NCBI GenBank assembly: GCA_039000515.1 | Contig: JBCFYV010000012.1 | Location: forward strand, 83,492,193 to 83,556,192 | From: Timema cristinae | Taxonomy: Eukaryota > Arthropoda > Insecta > Phasmatodea > Timematidae | Direction of reading: 5' to 3' | Length of the DNA: 64,000 bases | Part shown: positions 10,871-22,523 of the stretch, in pieces | Layout of the letters: every line of letters starts with the position of its first letter | Numbering within the stretch: the first letter of the stretch is position 1 | The notes under the pieces: generated by a model | Databases searched by the model: none | Seen by the model: only the letters and a program-made list of their open reading frames with translations | What the model was told of the DNA's origin: nothing | Position numbers and translations under genes: made by a program

Positions 10871-11833
10871 TCCCTTCCTAGGCCATCGGTGTTTTTTTTA
10901 GGGGTGGGGCGATTGATATCTTTATAAAAGTGACAGCTGCAGATTACATGACTTTACGCATGAACACGTGAAAGTAGACCCAGTAACGTTCCTAGGTGTG
11001 AGGTAAGGCCTTTACTAGAAAAATAGTAGGAATATGCGAGAACTATTTTTTTCAATTCGAGACGAGAATATAAAGAAGTATCAAGGCACGAAAACAAGAC
11101 GAGAAAACGTCTTTTGAAAGTAGAAAATAAATAAATAATGTTCAATAAAGTAAATATATAGTTTATAGAGTTTCTTTTTGACATTTGAACTGGCGCTTGC
11201 TTTAGATTGTCTTATATGTATAGTTCATTCAAACAATTGAAATATAACTCATAGTATATTTAATGCAATTAATAAAATAGCGATAGGTAATTACAATGAA
11301 CACATTTATAATTTAATTTTATAGTGTAAAAGCTTAAATTGTCAAAATTTGATATCGAAAAACAATATTTATAACCAAAACATTTCTTAACGAAGGCTGT
11401 TTTGGAGGGGGAATTGCAGCCTATTTTTGGGTTATCACGGTATTATTGAAAATAATAAATTCCCGCTTTTTTAAATTTCTTGGAGCCATTATTTGCTGTT
11501 TTTGATTTATCGAATTTACAAGATTCATTTTTTAACTTTCGAGATAAGATCGATATTATTTTTTTCTTGAATTTTCTAAATATTTTTGAGTCTCGCAAGT
11601 CCCTAAAAAATAGGAATGCACACAGAACAAAATATAAACTGTGTGTCCAGCCAAACTATATGTTATAATTCCCTAACTCAGAGTCGAGGGCGTCGGAACG
11701 TTTTTTGTCCGGAGGGGGGCAAAATTACGTGATGCTCAGGCTAGGCTAGATTGAGTAAAAACAGGGGAGAAAGAGAAGGGTGGAGGGGGCAAAATGACGT
11801 TAGGCACCCTTCCCCCAGTTCTATCGACTATAC
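10871..11833. other. Intergenic, no gene seen
   Basis: Short AT-rich frames only. 11700-11815 carries purine-rich G runs (GGAGGGGGGC and GGAGGGGGCA) either side of a weak near-repeat. Confidence 0.35.
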
Positions 11834-12699
11834 CAGCGGTTCCCAAACGTGGTTCGCAAATATTCCAAGGGGTTCACCAAAATATTTATGTAACGGCGAG
11901 TTTTTTCAAACCTTTGTGAGGAAATTGGAAGCATTAACAACTGTTTATTGTCTCACAGTGAAGTCAGGTAATTATCTCGAGGTAGAACTCTTACAAGACT
12001 GTTTGAAATTTAACACTAAGTTTTAGTTTTTCTTACCAACCATCCATTTCACAAAGAAGAGTGCATGCAAGATCAAATGTGGCTCCAGGCTTTGATCTAT
12101 CTGGCAGACATTTTCTCAAATATGAACAGCTTAAATCTCTCTCTTCAGGGGTCGAATATTAACGTTTTTACTGTGCAAGACCGTATCGAATGGTTCATAA
12201 AAAATATATATTTGGGAAACATGTTTAACTAGCAGACAAAGGGAGTGCTTTGATACCCTTCACGACATTAAGGTAGAAAATCAGCTTTCTTTGGACGAAA
12301 ATGTAAAGAACGTGGTTATAGAACTATTGAAGCGACTTGGAAAAACCTTCAGAGAATATTTCCCAGCAATGTCCAATAATAACAAATGGATTCACAATCC
12401 CCTATAAGAGACAGCAAGTTTTGAAATCCTCCACATTAAGCGTGAATGAAAAATAGCTGATCCTTGAAATTTCCACTGATTTTGAATGAAAGAAAAGCTA
12501 TAGATCTCTGTCTGGTTAATTTTAAAGGGCCTTCCTACACCTCTGACAAGACAACTTGTGAATGTGTGGAATGCCAGGCCGCCACCGTGGTTCGTATTCC
12601 AAGTTAAACTGTAGGTCCTTTATTTCATCTCACAATCACCCTACCATTTACACATTAGCGTAAGTGCGTATAACCCGAACGGGTAGTAAGACGCGGTGC

Positions 12700-12733
<34 letters not shown>

Positions 12734-13314
12734 TTTAAAGGAGGAGTTCGCAGTGTTAGCGAATAAAGCTATTACAGGTTGGTACACTTTATTCTACATA
12801 TTTGAACGAGAAATCTTTTTCTTCATATGCCTATTCAAAAATATAGACACAGAAACAGGCTCAATGCTGAAAGTGACTTGAGACTTTATCGTCTGTGTTC
12901 CTGAGTTTAAAGTTCTGTTCCATCCAAAGCAAGCGCACCCTTCTCACTAAGTGTTAAAACTTGTATAGCAACTTTTAAACTAGATTGGCATGGAATTTTG
13001 TAATTAAAGGAGGCCATTTCAGTTATGCCAAAGCAGCAATTTCCAGTACCACTTTAAAAAACATGTGAAATGTGATAATATTGTGACAGTAAAGATAAGA
13101 AAATGTTACTACAGTACTTTGCTTATTTAAGTTCAGTTTGAATTTTCAGGAGCTATAGTTGGTTAATTTAAAGATATCAAACAATTTTCTTACAAATTAT
13201 AACTAGATTTCATAAAAAAAAATGTATAAAATTAAGTGTGTGGCTATAGATATTTATCAAGGTTTGTGATGTTTGTGAAAGGGTTTGCGAGTCAAGAAAG
13301 TTTGGGAACCGCTG
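11834..13314 (+). mobile_element. hAT DNA transposon remnant (ZBED5-like type)
   Basis: The ends CAGCGGTTCCCAAAC (11834) and its complement GTTTGGGAACCGCTG (to 13314) form the typical hAT terminal inverted repeat. Flanks GACTATAC (11826-11833) and GGCTATAC (13315-13322) match 7 of 8, as expected for an 8-bp hAT target duplication. Between 12070 and 12410 the plus strand reads, with interruptions, YLADIFSNMNSLNLSLQG and later FREYFPAM, which I recognise as the central part of ZBED5/FAM200-type hAT transposases. Stops and frame changes make it inactive. A SINE is inserted at 12529-12730. Confidence 0.8.
12529..12730 (+). repeat. SINE family A, 5'-truncated, inside hAT, 11-bp TSD
   Basis: Starts in the body (CCTTCCTACACCTCTGACAA) without the tRNA head and ends in TAA repeats. 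AATTTTAAAGG is duplicated at 12518-12528 and 12731-12741. The insertion postdates the hAT element. Confidence 0.88.
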
Positions 13315-14452
13315 GGCTATACTATCTAGAGTCGATGTTTTCCAAGCCACTTAAGTATATTACAAACATTTTATTAAACTCGCAAGTTAATGTAATAATG
13401 TTTTAGATACATGCACAATCATTCTATGAAGGGGTTAAAGGATTTCAACCCAAGGCGATTGGCTAATAATTGGTAGTGCGATCAAAGTTAGATTTCAGCG
13501 ATATCATAGTAAACCATTAAAAATCGCCTAATTGTAAAACTCTGTTTAAAAAAAATCTTATGTGTAGTAGAAATCTAAACCCAAGGTAAGATGGCAGCCT
13601 TGATATTTAAAGCGGATAACATCACGTAAAATAGTTATCACGGAATTCTTTGTACAACTACTGGGAGGATTAGCTCAACGATGCTCAGCAATTGCCAGGG
13701 AAAATGTGTGTGGGTGTTCTTAAGCAGATTAGCTCAACATTCAAATTTAATTGTATTAAACTTTAATTTGAAACGGATTTTTAAAATATGACATAGAGAT
13801 AGAACGTCAATGACTTTAAAATAAGAGGATTACCGAGACCAAATATTTTCTTTGTATGAATTCAATTCTCGACAGTTTATTTAGAATGAAACATTTTGTT
13901 TACATTTCATATACATTTTCTTATAGGTAACATTATTTCAGATAATTATGCGTAGTCGATTTTCATTATTTTATTATAGGGCTGGGTTTATTTATATTCA
14001 TGCATAACACATAACTAACAGTGAATACTGCATAATGTAGAGTGCACAATTCACAAGAAAAAAATAACTGTTTATAACGAAACTAGTGATTAAAGTCTTG
14101 CTTAAATAGATTGTTATAATTAATATAAATGAGCCCTACCTCTTTGTTTTACTAGCGTAACTCGAAAAACAATGTTGATTTAACTATCTTTTTAAAACAC
14201 TAAATTAACCTAATTTAAGTGGTGCCTGTACAATTAAATAAATTATTCACTAAAATGAAACCCAAGATTTAAGGTTGATTCGTATACATGTACTTGCAAT
14301 ACAATAAAGTGTAACAAGAAGCTACGACGTTTCGGAATTCGCGAGACGTGAACAAACTATACCGAAGATGTAATCTTCATTCCATAAACAAACAAATCAA
14401 GTACTGAATATTTAAATAGCCCTGTTGACGTGGCTCGCGACATGATTGGCTA
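13315..14452. other. Intergenic, no gene seen
   Basis: No supported exon. 13430-13540 (CAACCCAAGGCGATTGGCTA, then CCATTAAAAATCGCC) is similar to 19320-19420, so a dispersed repeat is likely. Confidence 0.4.
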
Positions 14453-15598
14453 CACCTGATTTCATTGCTGAGGGAACTGCATGCCTACTATTGAGCAACG
14501 GCGTTGTCATTCTTTTGTTTTCCGGGCTCAATATTCCTTCGAATGTATATCAAATTTGGCAATGCTGGGCTGTCGTTGTTGTCAGTACTTGGTGCTTCTT
14601 CCTCCAGCACAGTCGTAAAGTTACAGTAGTCTGAGTCTCTGCTCCTAATAACTAGCTCAAAAACATTTACTAAATTAACACACATTTTATTAGTATTCTG
14701 TGTAGAATTTTTTTTTTATCGATCACGTTAAGATTTTGTATATATGTTGGTTGTGTGTGTTTTTTTTTTGTTTTTTTTTTTGCCGTAAGGATGTGGAATT
14801 ATAATTTTTTTGTGTATATTAATATATATATTCCTTGGTCCCGGCACAGATTTATCTGATTACCAAACCCTTCCTTCACCTATGACAAGACCTCTTGTGA
14901 ATGTGGGGAATGCAGGCCTCCACCGTGGTTCGGATTCCACGTTAAACTGTAGGTCCTTCATTTCATCTCACAAATCACCCTACCATTACACGTTAGCGTA
15001 AGAGCGTATAACCCGAACGGGTAGTAAGACGTGGTGCTGATAATAATAATATATATATTTATTTGAATAATAGTGTATTGTAACAATACTGTTAACAGTT
15101 AACAGTTAAAATATAGCGAAAATTGTTACAAGCAATTAAATTCCAATGAGAAAAATATTAAGTAGTAAATAAAGGGCAATGGTGTTAAAGAGTCTACAAC
15201 TAAATTCGTAAAGAGGAACTCGTTCAGTAACTCAAGCGGCAATGCATATTGTTTGTATATTAATTATGAGAAAAAAAGATTTATACATAAGATAGTTTAA
15301 GCATAATTACGTGGGGAATAGATAAACGTTAATATACTTCAATCTTGAAAAAAATATGATTGTGGAAATAGTTAATGTTTCTAGAAAAAGTTGTACACCG
15401 ATAGGAAATGTGTTTGCCTGTCAATTGAACCCCCCAAGCGCCCCATGATGCATTGTTTATAATGAGTATTTCCAAGTATACCCTCCCACCCTTACCAACA
15501 AACGAAAGCTTGAAGGTTTGGCAACCGGTAACTGAGAGAGAGCGAAGATAAATATTTTCTCATAAGACCTGCAGTTCCCTCAGCTATGAAATTAGGTG
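14453..15598 (+). mobile_element. Non-autonomous Tc1/mariner-like element (deletion derivative)
   Basis: Ends CACCTGATTTCATTGCTGAG and, inverted, the reverse complement of CACCTAATTTCATAGCTGAG match the terminal repeats of the element at 26284-28503. TA dinucleotides flank both ends (14451-14452 and 15599-15600). 14453-14750 matches the end upstream of the other element's transposase and ~15240-15598 matches its other end. The transposase gene is gone and a SINE fragment sits in its place. Confidence 0.85.
14832..15044 (+). repeat. SINE family A, 5'-truncated, nested in the mariner derivative
   Basis: Begins at CCTTGGTCCCGGCACAG, just after box B, and runs to the GGGTAGTAAGACGTGGTGCT tail. 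AATATATATATT-like sequence flanks both sides, consistent with a target duplication. Confidence 0.82.
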
Positions 15599-17124
15599 TA
15601 GCTAGAATACGTGGTGGCCTTCACTTGTGTTGCCGTAACTTGTAAGTTATCTCACGGACGACTCTTAACTGCATCGTGATGGCTTCCATTTAATAACACG
15701 AGAAGAACCGTTACGTTACATTTAAGTGAACGTTAAGTTGATCGTAATCCTGGCATGATAATAATGTATTTCAACTCTTACGCACTATGTGCTATGCAGG
15801 GATCAATATTAGCTATGTGTTATACATGAATGTGAGCCCAGCCTTAGTAACAAATAATTTCAATAGGTACATATTTAAAATGACACGTTGGCGCTGAAAC
15901 GACCTATCGCGAGCTTTGGTCTTCCTAGGTTTGCTAGTTGCAACTCAGGCCACTACGATCGTGCTTAGTGAAAGCCAAATCATTTGTACTATGTGAAGGT
16001 CACGGAACTTAGATCCCACGAGTATTCGAACTAAATCTCTAAAACAAGGTACGGTAGTTAAATACGATCCTGCCAACGGTTTGAGTTCACTTCAATATGA
16101 TTATGTACTTTAAATGAAATAAAAACAAAATATTATATTGCAGGGCTGGTAAGGGATTTGTCCAGTGTCTAGTTGGATGGTACTAAGATTCTGGCTTCAA
16201 TTCCCGGCCAAAAAGTACCCGTCACTGTGAACGTAATCTGTGGTGAAGGTGAGGTGGTTGTTTTTACTAGAATCAGGTTACGTACGGTACGCCGCCAAGA
16301 GCCGGTCAGAGAGCGAGGTTCAAGTCAGGAGTGCTAGTCTCTCGCCTAGACAACACGTGGTCAGCAGGAAACAGGAAGTAGGGGTGAACCAGCCCCTTCC
16401 GGAAATAAAATAACCGCTTGTATCGTACTGTAAGGGATCAGGAGGAGGGGGGTTAAACCTAGGCTTGGATTTTTCGTAGTAGCTGCTTTGCTGGTTATTT
16501 CGTATTAGTTAACAAAATTTGAGTAATAGTTTCACAAGTGTAAGTCCGAAAAAATCGCTTGTTTACTTGATAGAAATGGCACTATCAGATATCCTTCATT
16601 ATAAAATAAAAAAGACCCGCATCAGTGAGGAGTCAGGAAAACCTATGACGGTGAAGTTGGGTTCGAATCCCGGGCGGGTGAAATGAAGGCAATTCTTCTT
16701 AAATGGTTTTCCACTTTCCCTTTACGCAAATGCGGGTACATTAAATATGTTACACTCTCCTTGTCCCTACACTAACTTGAGTGATAATTCCAACAAATGA
16801 AACACTATATATATAACGGACTCGTGCATAATAATTGATTAGTGTGCCAATAATGAATCTTATGTACCGAACTATTAGCTTGTAATTGCTGTAAAGTTCT
16901 AAAATATACAGACCACGTCATATTTCAGAGAAGCTAGGTTACTTCACAAACAACCTATCGCTGCACTTAGTAGAGATATAACGACACAGGAAGTAGTATT
17001 ATTAAATTTTGTAGTTCTGCCAAAAATGTTTCCTATTTCAATCTTACTGTACTTTTAATATATGTGTAACAGTACAGTACACCTTCTGAATAATTATAAA
17101 GTTGTAAGTTTTTCTTACATTTTT
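15599..17124. other. Intergenic with old SINE pieces
   Basis: 16150-16230 has a tRNA-like box A/box B (GTGTCTAGTTGGATGGTAC, then GGCTTCAATTCCC), a further SINE head type. 16615-16800 is a family B/C fragment with GGGTTCGAATCCCGGGCGGG and CGCAAATGCGGGTACATT. No protein gene is seen. Confidence 0.45.
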
Positions 17125-17392
17125 TAGCATCGCGTCTTACTACCCTTTCGTGTTATATTCATTATGTACTAATAACTCTAACGTGCTAGGGAATAGAAAG
17201 GTTAATTTTAAGGAAGTGTACCAGAATTTGCGTGGACGAAAGTGGAACACCGTTTAGGGAAAACCACCCTCAGTAGATCCAACCGGGGTTCGTATCTCCT
17301 CGATCTCCTCGTCAACAGCAGTCCAGTATATTGCGAGAGTGACGTTTTAGAGCATTCGGCCCCGAAGTGATTGGGGCTAGGCGCGTCACGGC
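17125..17392 (-). repeat. SINE family C
   Basis: Minus-strand copy with a Ser/Leu-type head (box A region GGCCGAATGCTCTAAAACG), a GGGTGGTTTTCCCTAAACGG body and a diverged tail AAGGGTAGTAAGACGCGATG. The open frame at 17208-17405 is a shadow. Confidence 0.7.
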
Positions 17393-20300
17393 TAGCCAAA
17401 TTCACACCATATGACTTTTCAGTGAATTTTTGCGAACATTGGAATCATTAAAATCTTATTTGTCGGTTCTCTGACTATAATGCCATCAATAACTGGACCA
17501 TTTAGTTCTAACAGCTAGCAGAAGATGTAAAAACGATCTAAAGTAAAACATAATGAATAATAAGCCTATATTGTTTGTTGTTAAAGTTTTGACTGTCAAA
17601 AGTGATAACAAATAGATATTAATGGTTTTGCAGATCATATGGTTTGGCAATGGATACATGTGAGTAGACCTGGTCACTTCTCTACTGCTCACATCCTATG
17701 GTGAATCGACTATATTTTGTAGAGGAGTCTAATTATAAAAAAATCCTGACAAGATCCTCTCCAAATATCTTCTAGAGGCATCCAATTTTCAAACATTTGC
17801 CGAGACCCCCCTTTTTCTTGGGGGTCAAAGTCCCTCTCCCAAAATTAAATGTTGTACTTCCTTTGTGCTCAACTGAAAAAATCATCTAGCAATCACTTTA
17901 GGGCCTATAAAATATAGAAAAGGTTAGTTATTTTCTTAAATGGTTTCTTTTCCTTGGACCATCTAATGGATTGTTGGGATGGGTTTCAGACATCCAGAAT
18001 TCCTGTGTTAATCAACAAGTAGGTTTGTTATTTAAATATATATCTATGGTAATAAGGGTTAGTCATTTCAAAATATGTTAGGAAGTGGTTTGTTATCATA
18101 AAATATGTCAAGATCCCCCTCCCTGGAATCCAGGGGATCCCTACATATGTATAAAAACTATTACTAGCAAAGGTATAGAAACATTTTCTAGTGGACCCCC
18201 CTTAGAATAAATGACTTTCTATGTACTTTGAACTAATTTACACTATGCAGCTCACACCAAATTGGAAGGTAAAGGTATCAATATTTTCCTAAGGGATTAA
18301 ACTACTTTAATTTGAAGTTTTAAAATGTAAAAATTATCATGAAACGGCGAAATTAGATCATTTTCAAGGAAGTTTCATGTACAATGTCTCAGTTCTGATA
18401 TAACAATAAATGGTTAAAAACATAGGCAGATCAAGCCTCTCCTTAACAAATAAAATACATTTAACAGTCACAGTATAACATTCTAAGAGGATTAAGGGTC
18501 ATGTAAGTGGTTTAGAAGATATTGCAGTGTAAGGATATTGCCTTCCAAGTAGGTCATGCTCTAAAGATAAATATTTAGTTCAATGTGTATCCTCATACAA
18601 ATTGAACAATCTGAATCAAAAATAATTTCTAGAATATATATGAGTTATTAATTCTAGGGGGCCTTCTGTTATAATTTCACCTTAACTATTTGTATGAATA
18701 GGCTAATTTAAAGTCCTGCTGAACTGAGGCAAGATCACGAACCCTGTAAAGACCATTAAAAGTAGTGGAGGCCAGATTTTAACGATATGACAGCTCAATT
18801 TGGATCTGCAAACTATTTCATTATTTTGAGTCTACATTTACATATGAATGATGATATTTTATTTGGGTTAGATCAATATGAATAAAAGATTTAGCTCATA
18901 AATGACAAGAATGTGCCTTGATTTTCTTACAAATGGACATTTGAAGCACCTTTTAGAAAAAAAAAAAAAATTAGTGGTCAACTTTGATTTCATTTTACTT
19001 TGTTACTACGTGTGGCTTGTTATTTTTCTTTCATTATTGATATTTTCTATAGAAAGTGACAGTCCCATGACTTGATACATATGTAGGCCTAGATGTATGA
19101 AAATATATTTATAATATACATTCTATACCTGTCAGATAGAGAATGTAGGTTCTCCAGTCAAACTATAGGCTATTTTAAAATTCCCCGACTTTTCCAGGGA
19201 CGATTTTCAAATTTTTCTGTCACTATATAATACAAACATTATTTTATTAGAACTTGATGAATAGGGCCTACTAATATTTTTAGACTTATACACATTCTGA
19301 AATTATGTCAATAGATATGAAAGGGTTAAAGAGTTTCATCCAAAGTGATTTAAGCGATGGGTCATTCAGTGGGTAGTGAGATCATAATGAGCCATTAAAA
19401 TATCGCCTTACACCAGTTCAGTTTAAAATTGTAATGAGGAACATTCTTTTTTAGTTTAGGTACACTTCCCATATATAATACAATCAAATTCACGCACATG
19501 TGCATAGCCATGACTCAACTTTGGCTAAAGACGTACAGTATAGGGGTATAAAGATGACACAATAATCCCATGTTTACAATGAGAATTAAGATTAATATTC
19601 TCAACAGGAACAACTGTGTTTAGACTGAAAAGAGATTAGCGGTGAGTTTATAACTGGAAGAAAAATGTTATTTTGACTATTGTAAATACAATAATTGTTC
19701 TTTTTCTTTTAGTGAATAGTGAAAATTTCAGAAACGTTATAAAATTCCCTGACTTCCCTGATCAAGCAAATTCCCTGACTTTTCAAAGTCGATGGACTCC
19801 CTGGAATTGTATGAAAAGAAGGTGGAATTTTATGCATTTTTTCTACTATGTAATATTAGGGAAACTAAATTTATATTTTTTAACACTATACTTAGGGTGA
19901 CCATATGTAGGTACTATTTTTTGCAGGACAGTATTGTTATTTGGGATGGTATCTTGTTCAACAGAAAAGGTGGTAGTACACCCAGAGGAAATTTTTTTAA
20001 ACAAGTAGTACTAAAAGTACTTCTTTTAAAGTTAAAGAAGAGCACTTTATCTTTGAGTTTTATTTTTAAGAGAAGTTGTGTATCAACAAGTCATATTTGC
20101 CAAAAGTAGGATTTTGATAGGAAAAAATACCTGTCAAAATGTACTTTATAACAAAATCAGTATATACCTACAGCTCTCAAAGATTTTTCTAGATATAACC
20201 TATTATTTGTTTCTAGAGTCATTTTGCTTTTTTATATTGAAGTATTAGTTTGAAGTGATGTTTCATGAAATTTCAGGATCCTGATATCTCACATATAACT

Positions 20301-20677
20301 TACTACATGACTAAGTTGGTCCTATTCCATTCCTTCTCTTAAAAGTATATAAAAAAATTAGTTTATATTTTAATAACTTCATCAAAATTTGTATACATTG
20401 ATTAATTATTAAAGGTTGTTGATTAAGTTAGGTTGGGATGGTTTTCATATAAACATAATTTGGGTTTTATTTAGTTGTGCACCTTTGCACACAATATGTA
20501 GAAATTATGACCTGTCTATAATTCAATATTTTAAATAGTTTCTTGTTTAAGGCTACCAACACATAACAATCTTATCTTCGATCGCATAAAATTACATTTT
20601 TATTAGCATAATAAATATCAGCTTTGAAAGGTGCAATATGTAATACACAAATACTATAAATCAAGTTAATTATTTAC
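17393..20677. other. Intergenic, no gene seen
   Basis: AT-rich, with only short frames (17486-17692, 19673-20109) that lack domains. Contains the ~65-bp repeat unit at 17740-17830 and dispersed-repeat relatives at 18270-18560 and 19320-19420. Confidence 0.4.
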
Positions 20678-20764
20678 CTGTGTCAAGTATAACAGAGACA
20701 ATCCTGCAGCCAAAATGCTTTGGACATTGTAGACTCGATAAACACCTTTCATGTTCTTAGCCAT
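20678..20764 (-). CDS. Candidate first coding exon (signal or anchor peptide)
   Basis: On the minus strand, ATG at 20764 opens 29 codons. The peptide starts MAKNMKGVYRVYNVQSILAA and continues GLSLLYLTQ: a basic N-terminus, then a hydrophobic stretch. It ends exactly at CAG before GTAAAT (donor GT at 20676-20677). This is the same architecture, and the same phase 0, as the first exon of the repeat-protein gene at 35925-35975. I could not find downstream exons at lower coordinates, so the assignment is weak. Confidence 0.22.
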
Positions 20765-21470
20765 AATCAACAATAGTGGGCTAATATAAGTATTAATAAA
20801 ACAAGTCTGGTCTCACACAAGTCACTTTAAATACATGATTAACATAGTTAACAGGCACACTATATTAAAACGTTTAGGGAAAGAACACAGCTTGAGATTT
20901 TATAAAATGATACAAAGCACTTTATTTGTAGAAATGAGAAAATCACAAAACTTCATCTTATTCGAAAGGTTTAAAAAATAGATTTATAGAGTATAAAACA
21001 TTTTTAAATTAAAACATCTGTTACGTACACAACAAACCAAACACGCAGATACATTTTACAGAGAAACAACATTCAATAACAGTGATATACTGGTCAACTA
21101 AGCATTCAGCAACCGTGGTACTGTGTTGTGGCGTGCCAATAAAAGTTTAACAACAAAAACTCGTGGAAGAAAAGGGAATTTAAATGAAGTTAATAGTGAC
21201 TACTACCATCTAGTAGCGTATACCAAAACTACTATATAATTGCTGGTGTGAAGTGAGACCTAGTAACAAATATATATACTAAATAGTATTTTAGACGGCC
21301 ACTTCGATTTCATACCAAATGGAGTATTTATTATTATCATTTTAAAATAGAAACTTTTTGAGAAATATTATTGATTTTAAAATTTACAAAAATCAATAGA
21401 TCAAAATATGTAATGAAAGGTTTTTGAGTATCACTGGCCCTAAGCGATACTCACAATTTGTACCCCAGAT
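20765..21470. other. Intergenic, no gene seen
   Basis: AT-rich with no supported feature. If 20678-20764 is a real first exon, its promoter would lie here; TTATATTA at about 20779-20787 is the nearest TATA-like string. Confidence 0.3.
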
Positions 21471-21476
21471 GTATAA

Positions 21477-21480
21477 TAAA

Positions 21481-21527
<47 letters not shown>

Positions 21528-21577
21528 TAACAATAATAATAATAATAATATAATAACAATAATAATAATAATAATTT
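21477..21577. repeat. (TAA)n microsatellite
   Basis: About 100 bp of AAT/TAA triplets with a few AAC interruptions. Confidence 0.95.
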
Positions 21578-21596
21578 ATTCAATAAGCTGCTAACA

Positions 21597-21646
21597 TTAT
21601 TATTATTGTGGTTTAGAGCCCATCGACACATCGAGGTCATTAGGGC
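21597..21646 (-). mobile_element. 50-bp LINE/SINE 3' end with 12-bp TSD
   Basis: A very short 5'-truncated retroposon. On minus it reads CCTCGATGTGTCGATGGGCT, then CTAAACCACAATAATAATAA. AAGCTGCTAACA is repeated exactly at 21585-21596 and 21647-21658. Its 3' end differs from the SINE A/B tail, so a second retrotransposition system is present. Confidence 0.85.
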
Positions 21647-21886
21647 AAGCTGCTAACAATATACATAATACATAAACATAAAATACCTGGTTACCGTACA
21701 TAAACAGGAACATACAAAACAAAACAAAACAACTAAATTTGTCAACCAAAATTATATTAATTTATACTGTTCATAAATACTTAAACACTCATCTCTTAAA
21801 GACATATTTTTTGGTCTCGCCTTGAATATGTAGAACTTTTCACCTCTTGAGGCAGTTAAATAAACCGCACACCCTGCGTGACTCAA

Positions 21887-21944
<58 letters not shown>

Positions 21945-21946
21945 TA
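21887..21946. repeat. (AAT)n microsatellite
   Basis: About 60 bp of AAT triplets. Open frames through it (poly-Asn, poly-Ile) are artefacts. Confidence 0.95.
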
Positions 21947-22388
21947 GTGTGCCAAAATACCAGGAAAAAAAATATAATAAAAACGGCATGTATAAGAAAA
22001 AGTAACTCCCTTAATCAATATATAAAAAATACCTTCTTCCTTTTCTTTTCTCTTAATATTTTCGGGAGATTTAAATTGAATATCGAAGTTATTCACTTAC
22101 AAAGCGACCCCGAATGTCATAACACCCTAAAAGTGATTATGTTGTAAATACATCTTAAAAAAATCTATTCATATAAATATCAAATAACATAATATTAGGA
22201 TATTTCTTTTTTAGAAATAATTATTATCTTATTTAAATTTATATATATATATATAATCTTTTTTAAACACTAAGATATTACATTTAAACGCACCCCTAGG
22301 ACCTTTGAGCCCAAGTTGACCGCCTAATAGAGACAGAAAAAAAAGAACTTTTGTCGAACTCTTCAATTTAATTAATCCTAAAACAATT

Positions 22389-22523
22389 AGGAATGCCAGG
22401 CCTCCACCGTGGTTCAGATCCCACGTTAAACTGTAGGTCCTCCATTTCATCTCACAATCACCCTGCCATTTCCACATTAGCGTAAGTGCGTATAACATGA
22501 ATGGGTAGTAAGACGCGGTGCTA
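22389..22523 (+). repeat. SINE family A 3' fragment
   Basis: Starts in the body at GGAATGCCAGGCCTCCACCG and ends at the tail GGGTAGTAAGACGCGGTGCT. No TAA run follows. Confidence 0.8.
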
